A stretch of 64,000 nt of DNA from Sorex araneus (GCF_027595985.1 NC_073302.1:98977234-99041233); one strand, 5' to 3'. Counted from the first letter of the stretch, positions 13,036 to 24,005 are shown. A program made the numbers and translations. The notes: a model not told the origin generated them from the sequence alone.

Positions 13036-13315
13036 AACAGAGTAGGAGACTAACACCCAAGAATAGCAGAGATAAGTACTAGGAGGTTGACTTCATGGCT
13101 TGGAAGCTGGACTCACATGCTGGGGGAAAAGGCAGTTCATATAGAGAAGGGAACATCAAGTAACCTCTGGTTGGAGGACCCGCTTGGGAGGGGAGATGCG
13201 TGCTGACAGTATACTATAAATTGAACACGATAGCCACTGGATACCCCTATTGCGGATCACAACACCCAAAAGGAGAGAGAGAAAACAAAAGGGAATGCCC
13301 TGCCACAGAAGCAAG

Positions 13316-13380
13316 GAGGGGGTACAGGGAGGAGGGTGCGATGGGATTGGGGGGTGGGAGGGATACTGGGTTCACTGATG
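13316..13380 (+). other. G-rich tract in the L1 3' UTR (G-quadruplex potential)
   Basis: At least six runs of three or more G lie within 65 bp (ggggg, gggagg, agggtg, atggga, ggggggtgggaggg). A G-rich tract in the 3' UTR is a known feature of mammalian L1s. It recurs in the other L1 3' ends of this window at 1460-1510 (as C-rich), 27185-27232, 41270-41302 and 47339-47372. Confidence 0.6.
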
Positions 13381-13536
13381 GTGGAGAATGGACACTGGTA
13401 GAGGAAGGGGTGCTTGAACATTGTATGAGGGAAACACAAGTATGAAAATGTGTATATCTGTTACTGTACCCTCATGATGGTGATTCACTAATTAATAAAT
13501 AAATAAAAATTCCTCATAAAAAAAGGTCTTCCACAG

Positions 13537-14871
13537 ACGTTTAATTTCTGATATAAGGCTTCATGACTCCAGTGTACTTAATTCTCTTGGGGACTTTTGA
13601 AGTGGGCAACTTCCAAGCAGGGAGGCATAAGGATTCCCTCCTGTGATTCTTGGCCGTCCTGTTGGCAGTTCAGTTTGATGGCTGGGATTTTGACCTACAC
13701 ATCTATTTAAGTCTCTACTTTCAGTTCATTGAGGAACATATTCTGTCCCAAATCCCAATTTTTGGAAGCCAGTCTTGGCACTATATTTCTTAGGCATTCT
13801 GAATGTCTTCTTTTTCCCCCATCTTGATTGTGTTTGTGTTTGTAATAATAGATGACTTCTGGCAAGTCCCACACCAGAGCAATGGCTACTCAGTCCCAGA
13901 AGACTGTTGGGGATTCAAAGGTCATTTGCATATGCCTCAGCCTCCCGCTCAGCCCTTCTGCTTTACCTGGGCTGGATTCTGACTAACAGGTGCTTCAGTA
14001 TGGGTGTGAGGAACTGTAACAGAGGTTCTATAAACAGCAGTTGGGCAGGATAAGAAAGAGCCCAAGAATTTGAGCTGGCCATCTAGAAGGGACTGGATGA
14101 GATTGTGATTCATAGCAATAGCAGGAAGCTGGCAGAGGAACTGAATACCTTGAAGTCATAACTATGGCTCTCTGCGAGTAATACGCTCTGCTGAAGTGAG
14201 AGTAGATTAAATATTTGAACTTGGAAGCAAAAGAACTGTATAATTTCCAAACATCTGTGTGAATCTTCCATCATATGTATACAACATATATTATTTTGAA
14301 AAAATTATAGCCTTTTCTGAACATAAAGCTCCTTATGTTTTCTCTTTTGTCTTAATCTAACACTATTAGAAAATATGAATGAGCTAATAATAACTTTTTA
14401 TAAAAGGGAAAAGTTTCACGATCATAGCCATTGTCTTCACATGTTTTCTGAAGTCAAAATATTAATTAAAACCTGGCAGAAGAAGGGCCAGTGAGAGAGC
14501 ACAGGAGTTAAAATATGTGCTTTGCAATGGTCCCTTGGAATGTTCCCTGAGTATCTCTGAGTACCACCCTGGAAACCTCCCATCTTCCTGGCACTAAGGG
14601 GCAAGAAACAATGGCAGAAGACTTTGGAGGAATTCTCATTTCCACAGTTTTCAGGTAGGGAAACACTTGTTTCATTTTCTGCGCATCTAGATTTGGTCTG
14701 TGGTTTCTTTAGAAATTGCCTCTCTAAGATGGTTCAATGAGTTTTAGCCAGTACACATCACCATAGCCCCTACAGCCTGTTTTATTTAATTTAAATTAGA
14801 CTTTAGTTTTACAGCAATTTTATCTCTCTATCTCTCCCTATATACATAAAATTAAATCCAATATTTTCTCT
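13537..14871. other. Intergenic sequence with one SINE fragment
   Basis: No gene is recognised. A partial plus-strand SOR-type SINE is visible at about 14480-14610 (ggccagtgagagagcacagg, then 'ccctgagtatctctgagtac'). The remainder appears single-copy and AT-rich. Confidence 0.5.
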
Positions 14872-15120
14872 TGGACTGAAGCAATAGCACAGCGGGTAGG
14901 GTGTTTGCCTTGTATGCGGCCGACCCGGGTTTTATTCCTTCGTCCCTCTTGGAGAGCCCGGCAAGCTACCAAGAGTATGTCCCCGAATGGCAGAGCCTGG
15001 CAAGCTCCCCGTGGCGTATTCAATATGCCAAAACCAGTAATTACAAATCTCACAATGGAGATGTTACTGGTGCCCACTCGAGCAAATCGATGGACAACAT
15101 GACGACAGTGCAACAGTGCA
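14872..15120 (+). mobile_element. RTE-tailed SINE
   Basis: The head ggactgaagcaatagcacag with A box tagcacagcgggtaggg, a B box gacccgggttttattcc, the core 'gagagcccggcaagctacca', the junction sequence 'gccaaaaccagtaa', and the RTE 3' end 'ggagatgttactggtgccca...gagcaaatcgatgg' with a short tandem tail (gacagtgcaacagtgca). All parts are in the order seen in the better copies at 39102 and 42577. Confidence 0.88.
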
Positions 15121-15730
15121 TTTTCTCTTACTAATCTATTTGATATTAATTCACTTCCACCCATCTCAAGAGCACGACGAGGGTAGGAAAACATTCCCCC
15201 ATGCCTTGGCAGGCAGTCAATTTTGAAAAAAGGGAAGAGAGAGAGAGGAGACAGAGACAGAGAAGGAAAGTGTCGGCCATAGAGTCAGACTATGGGAGAG
15301 AAACCGGACACACAGGTGGTGGGAAATGTACACTAATGAACTGATGGCTATTGAAACCCAACCATGAACTACATAACTGTTGATCTCATGGGGATTAAAT
15401 TAAAAAATAATTAATGAATGAAAAAATAATTCCTAACTACTAATCATTTATTTGAAGGCAGAAGTTAAAAGAAAAACAACTGAAAAACTTGAACTTGCAT
15501 TTAAATTTTTTGAAATTCAAAAATTGAACTCAAAAAACTCTGATTAAAAACACGAATTTATACAATGAGGGAATATTAGAGATCAATCTGCCTTGATTTG
15601 TGAAAGACTTCTATGGCAATAAGAATATCAAGCATGTGGCATCTGAGCTCTTCTTTCTAGAAGTGTTAGATAGAATGTTGATAGAAAGCCACAGACATTT
15701 ATTTATCAGTTTGCTTTCTTTTCTTATTTC
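15121..15730. other. Intergenic sequence, no gene recognised
   Basis: Includes a purine-rich patch (agagagagaggagacagaga near 15236), then AT-rich sequence. Part of 15270-15420 ('gactatgggagagaaaccgg', 'ctgatggctattgaaaccc') may be an old repeat that I cannot name. Confidence 0.4.
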
Positions 15731-16186
<456 letters not shown>

Positions 16187-16303
16187 GATGAGGGTGCACA
16201 CTTGGCAATGCTCAGGGGTAACTCCTGGTTCTAGGGACCAAATCTGGATCAGCTGCCATGTGGCAGGCAAGTGCCCTACCTGCTGTACTATCCCTCTAGC
16301 CCC
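16187..16303 (-). mobile_element. SOR-type SINE
   Basis: A minus-strand copy: 'aatgctcaggggtaactcct' and 'gccctacctgctgtactatc' are the reverse of the body and of the A-box head. Its tail merges into the microsatellite on the left. Confidence 0.8.
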
Positions 16304-17496
16304 CAGACATCTCTTTTAGACTGCTCTCATTATTTTCCAGTAGCAACATCTGCAGAGTTCAGGATGAGTTTTGAAGCATAGCCAAAACTCTTCTGGAGAT
16401 AGGAAAATGTATTCAAACTCTGTTTCAAGAAACATTAACACAGTGTTGGCAGAAAAGCTAGTAGTCCTACAAGAGAATTATCTCAGCAATGCAAGATCCT
16501 AGATGTTTGAAATGTTTATGTTTTGTTTTGTTCTAACATTTTTATGGTTTTTAGGAGAACCTATCCTAACAGCTGAGATCAGGTCCACAAAAGAGAACTA
16601 TTAAGAGAGACTAAAAATCAATATTTTACTTTAATCATCAATCTTGCTAAAAGACTACAGCTTAATGATTAAACAACTAAAAAGAACATTAGTTTATAAT
16701 GTGATAGAGGTACTGGTTATAATTTCAGTGTCAAATTACAATATGTGATGCATTAACAATTTTTATATATTAACCTTAAATTTACATGATTCTATACCTC
16801 AAATGTTTCGATCATAAAATAAATAAAAAATCTAAAAGAGAATTGAGTCAAGGTCTCCCATGTTTGAGGTCTCATAAAAATTTAATGACTGTAAAAACCT
16901 ATTTTTGTGTTACTGTGAAAAATATACTCTATAAAGTCCTCACTTAATATTGCAGCTAGGTTCTTGAGAAGTAGAACTTTAAACATCTGAACCAGTGAAA
17001 AATAATCAAACTGCAATGTAATTTAGAAGGTAATTATTTAAGAATAGGTATCATGATTTATATACACCAAGGAGAAGTCCTCAGGTATGTAGTACAATCA
17101 AGGTATCATTCTAGAAAAAGCACAGGGACAACCAAATAGAAAAAAGGGCTTTATTGACATGAAGACAACATGTTGGAAAGGATGTCCACCAGCATGGATT
17201 AACGAACAATTTCAAAAGAAGGAGTAGGAGGTCTGGTTTTACACCCAGCAGAAATATAGTCACAACAACCTAAATATGTTCTAGTTGTTTTTCAAGAAAC
17301 TTATACCTACATGAGGAAGAATGGCAAGCACTCACAACTGAAGAATATGGAAGGAACACACATCACATGTGTAGAGAATGCTGGAGAAATGTTACAGGTG
17401 GTGTATTTTTTATGGAGGCTAGCGGTAGAAAATACTCCAATGTTCAGTCCAGTTGGTGCTGTCTAGTCAGAAGCCTTAAGATGCCTTATCAATGCA
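16304..17496. other. Intergenic AT-rich sequence, nothing recognised
   Basis: About 1.2 kb without a recognisable gene, RNA or repeat. Base composition and lack of long frames suggest ordinary intergenic DNA. Confidence 0.5.
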
Positions 17497-17866
17497 AAGT
17501 ATTATTTTTTTTAAAATTTTATTAGTGAATCACCGTAAGGTGCAGTTACAAACTTATGAACTTTCATGTTTGCATTTTATTTACATCCCTCCACCAGTGC
17601 CAATTCTCCTCCACCAATGTTCCCAGTATCCTTTCCACCACTCCACCCGAACCCCCACCACCCCACTCTACCTCTGCGGCAGGGCATTCCCTTTTGTTCT
17701 ATTGTAGGGTGTTGTAGTTTGCAGTAAAGGTATTGAGTGGCCATCATGCAACCAGTGTTGGCGAGGATGTGGGGAGAAAGGGACTCTCCTTCACTGCTGG
17801 TGGAAATGCCAACTGGTTCAGCCCTTTTGCAAAGCATTCTTATAGATACAATAGAAAGAAATAATG
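17497..17866 (-). mobile_element. L1 3' end with 5' inversion
   Basis: From 17497 to about 17748 the minus strand carries the L1 3' UTR and tail (T-rich start, then 'tccctccaccagtgcc'). At about 17749 the orientation flips: 'gcgaggatgtggggagaaag' is plus-strand ORF2 C-terminal sequence, equal to 12603 onwards in the full-length copy. Such an inverted 5' piece is the known product of twin priming during L1 insertion. Confidence 0.82.
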
Positions 17867-17867
17867 C

Positions 17868-18040
17868 GGGGCTGGAGCGATAGCACAGCGGTAAGGCAGT
17901 AGGGCACGGCTGACCCGGGTTCAATTCCCAGCATCCCATATGGTCCCCTGAGCACCATTCAGGAGTAATTCCTGAGTGTGGAGCCGGGAATAACTCCTGT
18001 GCATCACAAGGTGTGACTCAAAAAGCAAAAAATAATAAAG
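17868..18040 (+). mobile_element. SOR-type SINE with expanded tail
   Basis: A near-complete copy: ggggctggagcgatagcaca head, gacccgggttcaattcccag B-box region, catcccatatggtcccctga body, and an end near ggtgtgactcaaaaagcaaa. The tail runs into the microsatellite at 18041-18247. A near-perfect target duplication (agaaagaaataatgc at about 17852 and agaaagagtaatgc at about 18241) encloses both SINE and microsatellite. Confidence 0.9.
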
Positions 18041-18041
18041 T

Positions 18042-18081
<40 letters not shown>

Positions 18082-18170
18082 AAAGAAAAGAAAGAAAGAA
18101 GAAAAGAAAGAAAGAAGAAGGAAGGAAGGAAGGAAGGAAGGAAGGAAGGAGGAAGGAAGGAAGGAAGGAA

Positions 18171-18220
<50 letters not shown>

Positions 18221-18247
18221 AGAAAGAAAGAAAGAAAGAAAGAAAGA
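18041..18247 (+). repeat. AAAG/AAGG microsatellite in a SINE tail
   Basis: A roughly 207-bp stretch of AAAG repeats with a central AAGG block (about 18117-18172). It lies inside the target duplication of the adjacent SINE, so it grew after insertion from the SINE's A-rich tail. Confidence 0.93.
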
Positions 18248-18351
18248 GTAATGCCCTTTCTTCCAGAGAGAAGTTGTCACAGTCCAATTACTATACTGAA
18301 TCTTAAAGCCCTAAAATGTTCAGGGAAAAAGAGAAGAATGTATCACTTGTA

Positions 18352-20290
18352 TCACTTGTCATCCCCTTGATCATCGATTTGCTCGAGCAGGCGCCAGTAA
18401 TATCTCCATTTGTCCCTGTCATGTGCTAGTGTAGCCCAATGATATCTGCTTGCTCCAGGAACAGGAAGAGCCTCAAATCGTTCATTCAGGAATTTGATGA
18501 AGAAATTTGACCATCTAGTTGGTGGGCAGCCACGAGATCTTCTGACATCCGAGGAATCCAGTTGAATTGCATTACGTGACTGGCCCATCTTATTTTTGAT
18601 GACTTGGCAAACGAGATAGCATCCCTGATTCTTGACCTTCCATCGACAGAGGTCAGAACTCCGGATTCCTTCTCTCACTTGAGTGAGATGTGATATTCCT
18701 AGCATAACTCTTTCGATTCCTCTTTGGGATATTCTAATTGTGTTCTCATCCTGTTTGCATAGGGCCCAGGTCTCTGAGGCATATGTTAGTGTAGGAAGAA
18801 TGGTGGAATCAAAAAGATGTGCCCGGAGTCGGAGGTTCTTTGTTCTCTTAACCACTTCTTTGACGCTCTTGAAGGCATTCCACCTGCTCTCTTCCTAATG
18901 CACAGTTCTGGCGACAAGTCGTTCCTCATGTTAATTTCTCGACCCAGGTACACATAGCGGCTGCATTCGGAGATGTTTGTTCCATTGAGAGCAAATGGAG
19001 CTTCAGGGACTAATTTGTTTTTCATGAGCATCGTCTTGTTGAGATTCAGCTGCAATCCGATCTTTCCACACTCGTGGTTGAAGTCAGCCAGCATTTGTGC
19101 CTCTTGGCCAATGTTTGGTGTTATGAGAACGATGTCCTCAGCGAAGGGGAGGTGGTGTAATTGCCAACTGTCTATTTTCACTCCCATTCCTTCCCATTCC
19201 AGTAGGACCATGATGTTCTCAAGGGTGGCACTGAAGAGATTCAGTGAAATGCTATCACCCTGCCCCACCCGTCTCTTTACATCAATGATCACTTCCTTGT
19301 AGAATGGTGAGATCCTGGTGGTGAATCCACAATACAGCTCATGGAGGATTTTGATATACTGAGTTTGAACGCCCTGTTTGGCTAGGGCTTTGATGACCAC
19401 TTCAGTCTCAACAGAATAAAAGGCCTTCTTTAAGTCAGTGAACGTTAGACAGAGCAGTATCTTGAACTCTTGCGAATCTTCAATGAGTTTGGTCATTTTG
19501 TAGATATGGTCTATCGTGCTGAATCACCTTCGGAACCTGCCTTGCTCACATGGTTGTCCTTTGTCTAGTGTTCTGCCTATTCCATTCAGGATGACATGAG
19601 TGAACAACTTGTAGATGACAGACAGCAGACAGATTGGGCAATAGTTGCCAATGTTGTGGATGTCTCCCTTCTTGTACAACACAATGGTCCTACTGGTTTT
19701 CCCCTGAGACAGAACCTTGCATTCAGACAGGTAGCGTGTAAAGAGCCGAGCCAGTGTATTGATGAGTACTGGTGGCAGATTCTTCAGGTGTTCGGGTTTG
19801 ACCTTGTCTGGACCAGATGCTGTATGTTTCTTTACCAATGAAATGGCATGTCGGATTTCAGAAGGGAGGACGTTGGGAACAACATATATATCCTGCGCAA
19901 TTCAGTATGTGGGCAGGTGAACATGGCTGTCAAAGAGATCTGAGTAGAAGTCGTGAATAATCCTCTCCATTGCCCTTCTGGAGGATGTGATAGATCCATC
20001 AGGACGTTGGAGGGCAGTCATCTTGGTCTTGTTGTTGGCGAAGGATAGGTGAGCGTTGCAAATACTTTTCCTGGCTTCTGCTTCATGTCCAGCACTGCTG
20101 CTCTTCTCTATTTGAGGTCTTTCTTCCTTTATTACTTCTCTGCACAGCCTTGCGAGCTTGGACATTACCTTGTGATTGCCTAAGCTCATGCCAAACAAGT
20201 TGGCGAAAGTACTCGAGAGTTTCCAAGGACAGACGTCTTTTTATGGCTTTCTTCCTCTTGGTGTTCTTCGTACAATCAGGGATGTGCTAA
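18352..20290 (-). pseudogene. RTE ORF: reverse transcriptase and C-terminal region, disrupted
   Basis: The minus-strand reading frames, from 20290 down to 18352, carry the linker, the RT and the C-terminal domain of an RTE polyprotein. Visible markers: SGPDKVKPEHLKNLPP (start near 19826), NIGNYCPICLLSVIYKLFTH near 19660, LTFTDLKKAFYSVETEVV near 19445, the active-site block LPFAEDIVLI near 19150 (FAED instead of the usual FADD, so the first catalytic Asp is altered), LNGTNISECSRYVYLGREIN near 18990, and LRAHLFDSTILPTLTYASET near 18830. The chain ends with DRDKWRYYWRLLEQIDDQGD, whose codons are the ones retained in the SINE tails. Frame changes near 18870 and 19510 and a gap near 19900 make it non-functional. 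Confidence 0.87.
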
Positions 20291-20296
20291 ACCAGT

Positions 20297-20578
20297 TGTA
20301 GGGAGCCATTTTACCTTACTGATCTTATCCTATCACCATTTGTTTATCACTAGCTAACGCCCATGCCACACCCTGCATTTCTATTGGGGGTCCTGGCATG
20401 CATACTATACCACCTCCTCCCAGCAGGGAGGTATAAATACTGTAAGTGCCATAGAATAAACGCCTTTTCTCCCTCCTCTGGGCTCTGCGTCTGTTCATTT
20501 GGCTGCTTCCCCTTCTCAACCCCATGAAGGGTTCTCCCTGCTGAACAGGATGAGACCTCCACATCGACCTCCACACCA
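20297..20578 (+). mobile_element. Solo ERV LTR nested in the RTE
   Basis: A 282-bp element starting tgtagggagcc and ending ccacacca, with TATAAA at 20432-20437 and AATAAA at 20455-20460. The repeat ccagt (20292-20296 and 20579-20583; six bases if the neighbouring A is counted) flanks it. Comparing with the uninterrupted RTE copy at 44380-44420 shows that exactly this block is the insertion. It is a relative of the LTR at 5142-5470. No internal viral genes are present. Confidence 0.85.
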
Positions 20579-20583
20579 CCAGT

Positions 20584-21450
20584 CAATCATATTCCTTGTC
20601 AATGTTGTCAATGATGGCATCTTCTCATATTGCTACAATAGTGCCAAAGAGTTCCTAGTTGGTGGTCATTCTGCAAGGTCTCCTCTTAAACTTTGCTGAC
20701 CTTTCTCCCTGCTCCATGAAGTAGAATTTCCCACGAAGCAGACAGTGGTCTGATCCTGTTTGGAATATTGGGAAAACAGCGACATGAGTAGATTGAATAT
20801 GATGTGGTCATTTTTGTTGTGGAACTGTCCACCGTGAGACTCCCATGTACAATATTTAGATTCAGCCTTCTGGAACTGCGAGTTACCATGGATGGTCTTG
20901 GTCGACATGAGGAACTCAGACATTCTCTCACCCTGTTCCTTCCATTCTAGGCCGTGGGTTCCAATGTGGAGTTCTTTGGGCGACCTCCTCAGTCCTGTCT
21001 TGGCGTTAAGATCATCTACAATGACCTTATAGCAGGTGTGGTCTTCCTCACAGAACTTTCCCAGCTCCATGTAGAACTTCTCAATTTCTTCTTCATCATA
21101 GTTGGATGTTTGTGTGTAGACAACAATGATAGAAACTGCGGGCAATGATCCACATCTACTCAAACGTAAGTGTCGATTTGGGTTGTTAGGCATTCAAAGG
21201 AATCAATGCTCATGGCCAAGTTCACATTGACGACACATCAACGTGTAGGATGATGTCTCTACCGTCACATGTTACAAGGAATAGTTCTTCTCCAGTGTCG
21301 AAAATGGCATGATGTGATCGATGCCTTCTTGTCTTGGTCAATCCAATGATGTTGTACTTGGTCTTCCGTGCTTGTACCATCAGGTCCTCAATGGATGCTT
21401 CTGATGCCAGTATACATGGGTTAAAAGTGCAGACAGTTCTTTTAGTCCTT
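20584..21450 (-). pseudogene. RTE ORF: AP-type endonuclease domain, disrupted
   Basis: The minus-strand frame contains the apurinic-type endonuclease that RTE elements use to nick target DNA. Visible blocks: ASEASIEDLMVQARKTKYNI near 21400, AVSIIVVYTQTSNYDEEEIE near 21136, EDHTCYKVIVDDLNAKTG near 21050 (the family motif is GDFNAKIG, so it is altered here), HIGTHGLEWKEQGERMSEF near 20965 and FHNKNDHIIFN near 20820. Stops and indels at about 21200 and 20760 break the frame. The LTR at 20297-20578 separates this domain from the RT. Confidence 0.83.
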
Positions 21451-21580
21451 CGTTTTGGCAGCCTGGTTCAGCCCTGAAATTTTAGCAGCTTCTCCTTATT
21501 CATCCTTCTAAACGCTGCCGTATTGGGTTGTTTCCAGGGGTAGGGGAATGAGGCCCACTTTTGTTACTGTTTTTGGTATT

Positions 21581-22403
21581 TTAGAAAATACTGGGCCAAA
21601 ATTTTTATCAATTTAAGGTTTCTCTTAAGTTCATGTTAATAGTTACACTTCAATATAACTTATGAGAAGTTGCTGGGTTTTTGTAGGTCACAAGATAAAT
21701 AAACATTTTAGCAATGAAACGTTTCATCAGGAAGAGATGATCATGAGTGTTCACTTGTTTTTAGATTTTTATAAATTTCTTAAGGATAATCAGCTTTGGT
21801 TTGACTATATTACATGATACAATCAGTGATCTCATAAGAATATAGGGATTAGGAAACTAGCCTCCCAAATTCATGTTGAACTTTTGACTCCTCAAAAATA
21901 TTACCACTAATTGCCTTTCTAATAGCATAAACAGTTGAATAACATATTTTGTAAGTCCTGTATATTATAAACTATTTTATTCTTATAAAGTAAGCTAGAA
22001 AAAAGAAATTATTGAGAAAGTGAAAGGGAAGGGAAAATATTGTGTTGTTTATTGATGATATGTTTAGAGCACCTGTATGTATAAAAATCCATGGGTCTAG
22101 GCAGTTCAAAAGGTGTTGCTCAATTGTATAACAGTGAAAGTTTGGTTGCTTTGTAAACTGGTCTAAATTCTCTGTTCATTCTCTTAACTTCTAGTGTTTA
22201 AAATGATTGATTTTGTATTATGCATGAGCATTCTTTTGATTTGCCACATTTACCACAGTAGGTACATCATCATTCACATCTCACACCTCCCGTACAGAAC
22301 TAATCTGTTTCTTTAAAGATAAATGATGTTGGGAGCTTTGTTCTTTTTCATTTTTACTTATTTGAACACAGGATTATTTTACTCTGTCTCAATAAACTAC
22401 TTA
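21581..22403. other. Intergenic AT-rich sequence, nothing recognised
   Basis: About 820 bases after the RTE 5' end, with no gene or named repeat. Confidence 0.5.
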
Positions 22404-22585
22404 GCTGCAGGCCAGAGAGATAGTATAGGGGTAAGACACTTGCCCGGCACACAGCCAACTGTGGTTTTTATCCCAGCACCAAATATGGTCTCAGAGCCCC
22501 GCAGGGAGTGAGCTCTGGGCAAAGAGCCAGGAGTAAGTCCTGGGCGCTATTGGATGTGGTCCCCAAACCAAAAAATCAAAAGGTC
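22404..22585 (+). mobile_element. SOR-type SINE, diverged
   Basis: The diverged head 'ggccagagagatagtatagg', a decayed B box, 'catatggtc'-like 'aaatatggtctcagagcccc', 'agagccaggagtaagtcctg' and an A-rich tail with 'ccccaaaccaaaaaatcaaa'. Confidence 0.75.
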
Positions 22586-22784
22586 ATTAGCTTCATCTTC
22601 AGTAACAGTTTCATATAATTTATTATACTTCATGAGCAATGATTAGTATTTTTCATTTGTGGAAAAATATCCCTGTCATTATTTCTTTAAATATTCCCTG
22701 TTTTTCCTTTTAGACTCTCTTACTGGAATCTACAAGGCACATATGTTTTAAGTAACCCTATGTTTCATGTGCCTAACTTCTTCA

Positions 22785-22785
22785 A

Positions 22786-22850
<65 letters not shown>
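22785..22850. repeat. (CA)n(TA)n(TG)n self-complementary dinucleotide repeat
   Basis: A CA block, then a TA block, then a TG block, so the left and right halves are reverse complements of each other. The whole tract can fold on itself and the CA/TG arms can adopt Z-form DNA. Confidence 0.92.
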
Positions 22851-23834
22851 ATATGCCTCTCTGAGTCGCATTCTTGATATTTTCAAAACCTGTCCCATTA
22901 AGTTTGCTTTTTTAAGAATCCAAATATACATTTTATTTATAAACATTTACATTGTTTCTCAAGTAAACTTGTCCACCTTGTAATCTTTTGCTATTTACAT
23001 TTTTGTGCTGAAATTTAGGAAAAGAAAACCAGAAAACCATGTCATAGAGGAAAACAGGTAGGTGGGAGAACCAAATCATAATGCAACTGAAAACATCAAG
23101 CATACAAATGTAACAACTCATCAAGAATTTCTGGAAGGAAATTATTAGCCTCAAAGAGTTGGTGAAATCTACTAATCCGTATCTTCTTGTATAATAGCAT
23201 TCATATCTAGCTCTTCCACAAATGAGATTTTTAGGAAAATGAAGCAGAATCAACTTCATGTCACACGAGAAAACCATGTTACATGTTGGTGGACTTTTTG
23301 AAAAGTCAGCCATTCTTTAATGGTCCTGGAATCCAGTTCTCTCCTGATCGATGTTTCTATCATGTTACAGAATATCCACCAGGCTCCAGATTCATCTTGT
23401 CTGACTGGGAGACCAATCGCTGTTTTCTTTTTCAGTTTTGCCTTCAATTCCACCTCCCTGCTGAGTGAGGAGGGCTGAGGGTGCTCCCCTCTTCGAGGCC
23501 GATTCGGCAGTGACTATGCCTCCATAATCAGCAGGCCCCCCTGGGCAGCTCTCTCCATCACCCTATCAACAGATGACAAATCAAGAGTGGGGTAGAACAG
23601 CTTCCCTGGATGCTTGAACCTTCCCTGCTGATTCCCTTAATCCTGGCCTTGACAAAAACAACTCCTCATTCCAAGAAATCTTTCTATGGGGGTAGGAGGA
23701 GGGTAGAGGCGGATTAGGACCAAACTCAGCATTACTCAGCTATGTGTTCAGGGCTCACTCCCATTGGGATTCTGAAGACCATGTGGTTCAAGGGATAGAA
23801 ACAGAGTCTGGCACACAAAGATCTTAGAAGTTAC
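22851..23834. other. Intergenic sequence, unassigned open frames
   Basis: Two overlapping minus-strand frames (23453-23256 and 23313-22933) span this stretch. I recognise no domain in either. They could be remains of a processed pseudogene or chance frames. Confidence 0.35.
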
Positions 23835-24005
23835 AGCCAAGGACCAGAGAGAGATTCAGTGGACTTAGCACATGCTTTACATATTGGTGACCCACATTTT
23901 ATCCTTATTATCCACATAATCTCCTGAGCCTGCCTGGGAGCAATCCCTGAGCACAGATCTGGAAGTAGCCCCTAAGCAAGGTGGTTGGTGCAAAAAGGAA
24001 AAAAA
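23835..24005 (+). mobile_element. Old SOR-type SINE
   Basis: A heavily diverged copy: 'ggaccagagagagattcagt' head, 'cctgagcctgcctgggagca', 'ccctgagcacagatctggaa' body and an A-rich tail (aaaaaggaaaaaaaatt). Confidence 0.6.

Larger units (their letters stand above)
7560..13519 (+). mobile_element. Full-length L1 retrotransposon with 17-bp target-site duplication
   Basis: The element is bounded by the perfect direct repeat aaaaaggtcttccacag at 7543-7559 and 13520-13536, and is about 5.96 kb, the usual full length of a mammalian L1. In order it shows a 5' UTR with a tandem monomer (7560-8222), ORF1 (8223-9172), a 42-bp spacer, ORF2 (from 9215), and a G-rich 3' UTR followed by an A-rich tail near 13490-13519. 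Both ORFs are broken by several stops and frameshifts, so it cannot move. The exact duplication on both sides fixes both ends to the base. Confidence 0.95.
18341..21580 (-). mobile_element. Nearly full-length RTE-class LINE (RTE1_Sar-like)
   Basis: On the minus strand, in order: a 5' segment (21580-21470), an AP-type endonuclease (about 21430-20670), reverse transcriptase (about 19840-18790) and a C-terminal region, ending with the tandem tail (reverse of tatcacttgtatcacttgtc at 18341-18360) instead of poly(A). A 282-bp LTR interrupts it at 20297. About 2.96 kb is RTE, close to the usual RTE full length of about 3.2 kb. The protein wording (LKKAF.SVETEVV, NGTNISECSRYVYLGREINM, LTYASETWAL) is typical of nematode RTEs. 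As I recall, RTE1_Sar of Sorex araneus was reported as horizontally transferred between nematodes and shrews (Dunemann and Wasmuth 2019); identity with this copy needs alignment. Confidence 0.9.

Noticed and set aside
18341-21580. Nematode contamination as the source of RTE sequence
   Set aside because: RTE sequence is nested with target duplications in mammalian L1, carries a mammalian LTR, and its tail is spread over many shrew SINEs in the window.
22933-23453. Possible processed pseudogene on minus
   Set aside because: Two overlapping frames have some coding-like text, but I recognise no protein family and no poly(A) tail or target duplication.
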